This document shows, in pieces, positions 62,975 through 64,000 of a stretch of DNA of 64,000 bases. The stretch lies in NCBI GenBank assembly GCA_003254905.1, contig QANU01097546.1:62001-126000 (forward strand), read 5' to 3'. The notes beneath the pieces were generated by a model. The model saw only the letters and a program-made list of their open reading frames with translations, was not told the origin of the DNA and ran no database searches. Both the position numbers and the translations under genes were made by a program. Each line of letters opens with the position of its first letter. Position 1 is the stretch's first letter. Source of the DNA: Nissolia schottii (lineage: Eukaryota > Streptophyta > Magnoliopsida > Fabales > Fabaceae).

Positions 62975-64000
62975 CTTGGACCTACATCAGTGTGTGGGTA
63001 CTGAGTACTAGTGTGGTTCGAACCCTAACAAAGGGCACAACGTCTTGAATCCATTTAATTGCAGTAACGAGTTGATTTAGGCCTTCTTGATTTATTACGC
63101 TTTAAACTTAGGTCTGAAATAATTAACGAACCACCCTGGAATTGCGACCACGTTGATTTGTGATTGATGACGATAAATTCATTGGCATATGCTTTACAAA
63201 GGTTGTCCATGTTGTATACTTTACCAACGTAAGCTCTCCAATCAAAATCAGCACTGTTACAAGATACAATGACATGAAAGCATGGGAACTTATATCACTG
63301 AAAAGCACCAAAGTCACAGTACTTTGTCCTTAGATCAACATTGTAATTATTCCCTGACGATAAATTCTTGCACTAAAATAATTTATTTACTCTAGAAAAA
63401 TTAAACGCTTGCATCCATAAGTGTGAATGCACACGACATTAAATGAGTGTATATCAAACATTAGGATGAAATTCTATATTGCGATAATTACCTGCAATGA
63501 CCCGGCTTTTGGGATCATTTCTTTGAGTATTTTTGTGAGATAATTAGAGCATTCATACCCCACATTTCTTTGAGCATGTGCATTCCTTCCGTGCTCAACA
63601 AACAAAGCAGTCATATTAAAATATGTCTCTTGAACCAATGCCATAATGGGAAAATTGCGAGCCTCCAAAAACTTAGAGTTCAACCACTCGGCCAAGTTGG
63701 TTGTCATATGAGAACAATGACGCCCACCATCAAATGCACAAATCCACTTTTCTATCAGAATAGCATCTATCCAAGCCATGTAATCTTCGTTGTGTTGGTG
63801 TAGTCTTTCGTATCGAGAGTTGTATTGCTTTATTGTGCTCGAACAACCTGCCCATTTGTTAACAATCAAGTTGGTATGAAATAAAGCAGTAAATAACAAT
63901 TCGCAAATATAACTAAAAGCACACACAAGCGTAACTTACCAATACCCTTGACTAGTTTTTCCATGAAATTGACCTTGAAATGCTTGGTGAAATTTAGTGC
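62975..64000 (-). pseudogene. mudrA-type MULE transposase relic, runs off the window
   Basis: The minus strand has an open stretch at 63926-63474 with FDGGRHCSHMTTNLAEWLNS and ARNFPIMALVQETYFNM, typical of the C-terminal part of the MULE transposase. Past a frame change, at about 63320-63120, it gives a SWIM-type block with FPCFHVIVSC and DWRAYVGKVY. A zinc-knuckle-like CALC piece follows near 63030. The SWIM Cys-x-Cys part is damaged and frames change, so it looks inactive. The N-terminal part lies beyond 64000. It converges on the PMD relic. Confidence 0.75.

Overview
The window is nuclear plant DNA, most likely from a legume (Fabaceae). Protein genes are split by spliceosomal introns, the spacers are AT-rich, and the products include a brassinosteroid-signalling kinase, a thylakoid anion channel and a plant bHLH. 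The legume assignment rests on the repeat set: Au-type SINEs, a MULE family whose ends begin GGGTTAATTATG, and a MULE with a plant-mobile-domain gene. It is an inference and I cannot name the species. The assembly is draft quality: one N at 8831, nine Ns at 18723-18731 and 533 Ns at 54017-54549.

Left third (1-31 kb) is gene-rich. In order: a BSK pseudokinase gene (+, 1923-5725); a chloroplast bestrophin-like anion channel, VCCN1 type (+, 10410-13203); the riboflavin-pathway deaminase PYRD (-, 14258-16195); a tRNA-Val(CAC) (-); the F-box/kelch gene SKIP4 (+, 17649-19525); a decayed NLR resistance-gene relic (-, about 20.56-21.15 kb); and a 17-exon peroxisomal acyl-CoA thioesterase with an N-terminal cyclic-nucleotide-binding domain, ACH2 type (-, 22085-30267).

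Middle (30.4-42.4 kb) has no gene I can support. It is a nest of transposons: a roughly 5.7-kb unit bounded by long inverted repeats (32935-38613), LTR fragments inside it, and a Mutator-type MITE (40630-41309) with a 483-bp element inserted in it, each with its own target-site duplication.

Right third holds a class 3 lipase (+, 43077-46128), a GA20-oxidase-like 2-oxoglutarate dioxygenase (+, 49335-50827), a MULE with a perfect 9-bp target duplication (53738-54946, partly in the gap), an AtMYC1-type bHLH gene with a degenerate basic region (-, 55763-60433), and a decayed MULE at the right edge with a plant mobile domain relic (+) and a mudrA-type transposase relic (-).

The genes are independent transcription units and not an operon or a cluster. 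From memory of the Arabidopsis gene order, BSK3, an ACH-type thioesterase, a class 3 lipase and MYC1 lie in the same order near the top of chromosome 4, and VCCN1 and SKIP4 are near neighbours on chromosome 3, so the gene backbone looks like ancestral collinearity with later transposon insertion. I found no new multi-gene system. The most useful observations concern gene structure (a GC-AG intron, a 15-nt microexon, a NAGNAG acceptor, stacked upstream ORFs) and transposon architecture.
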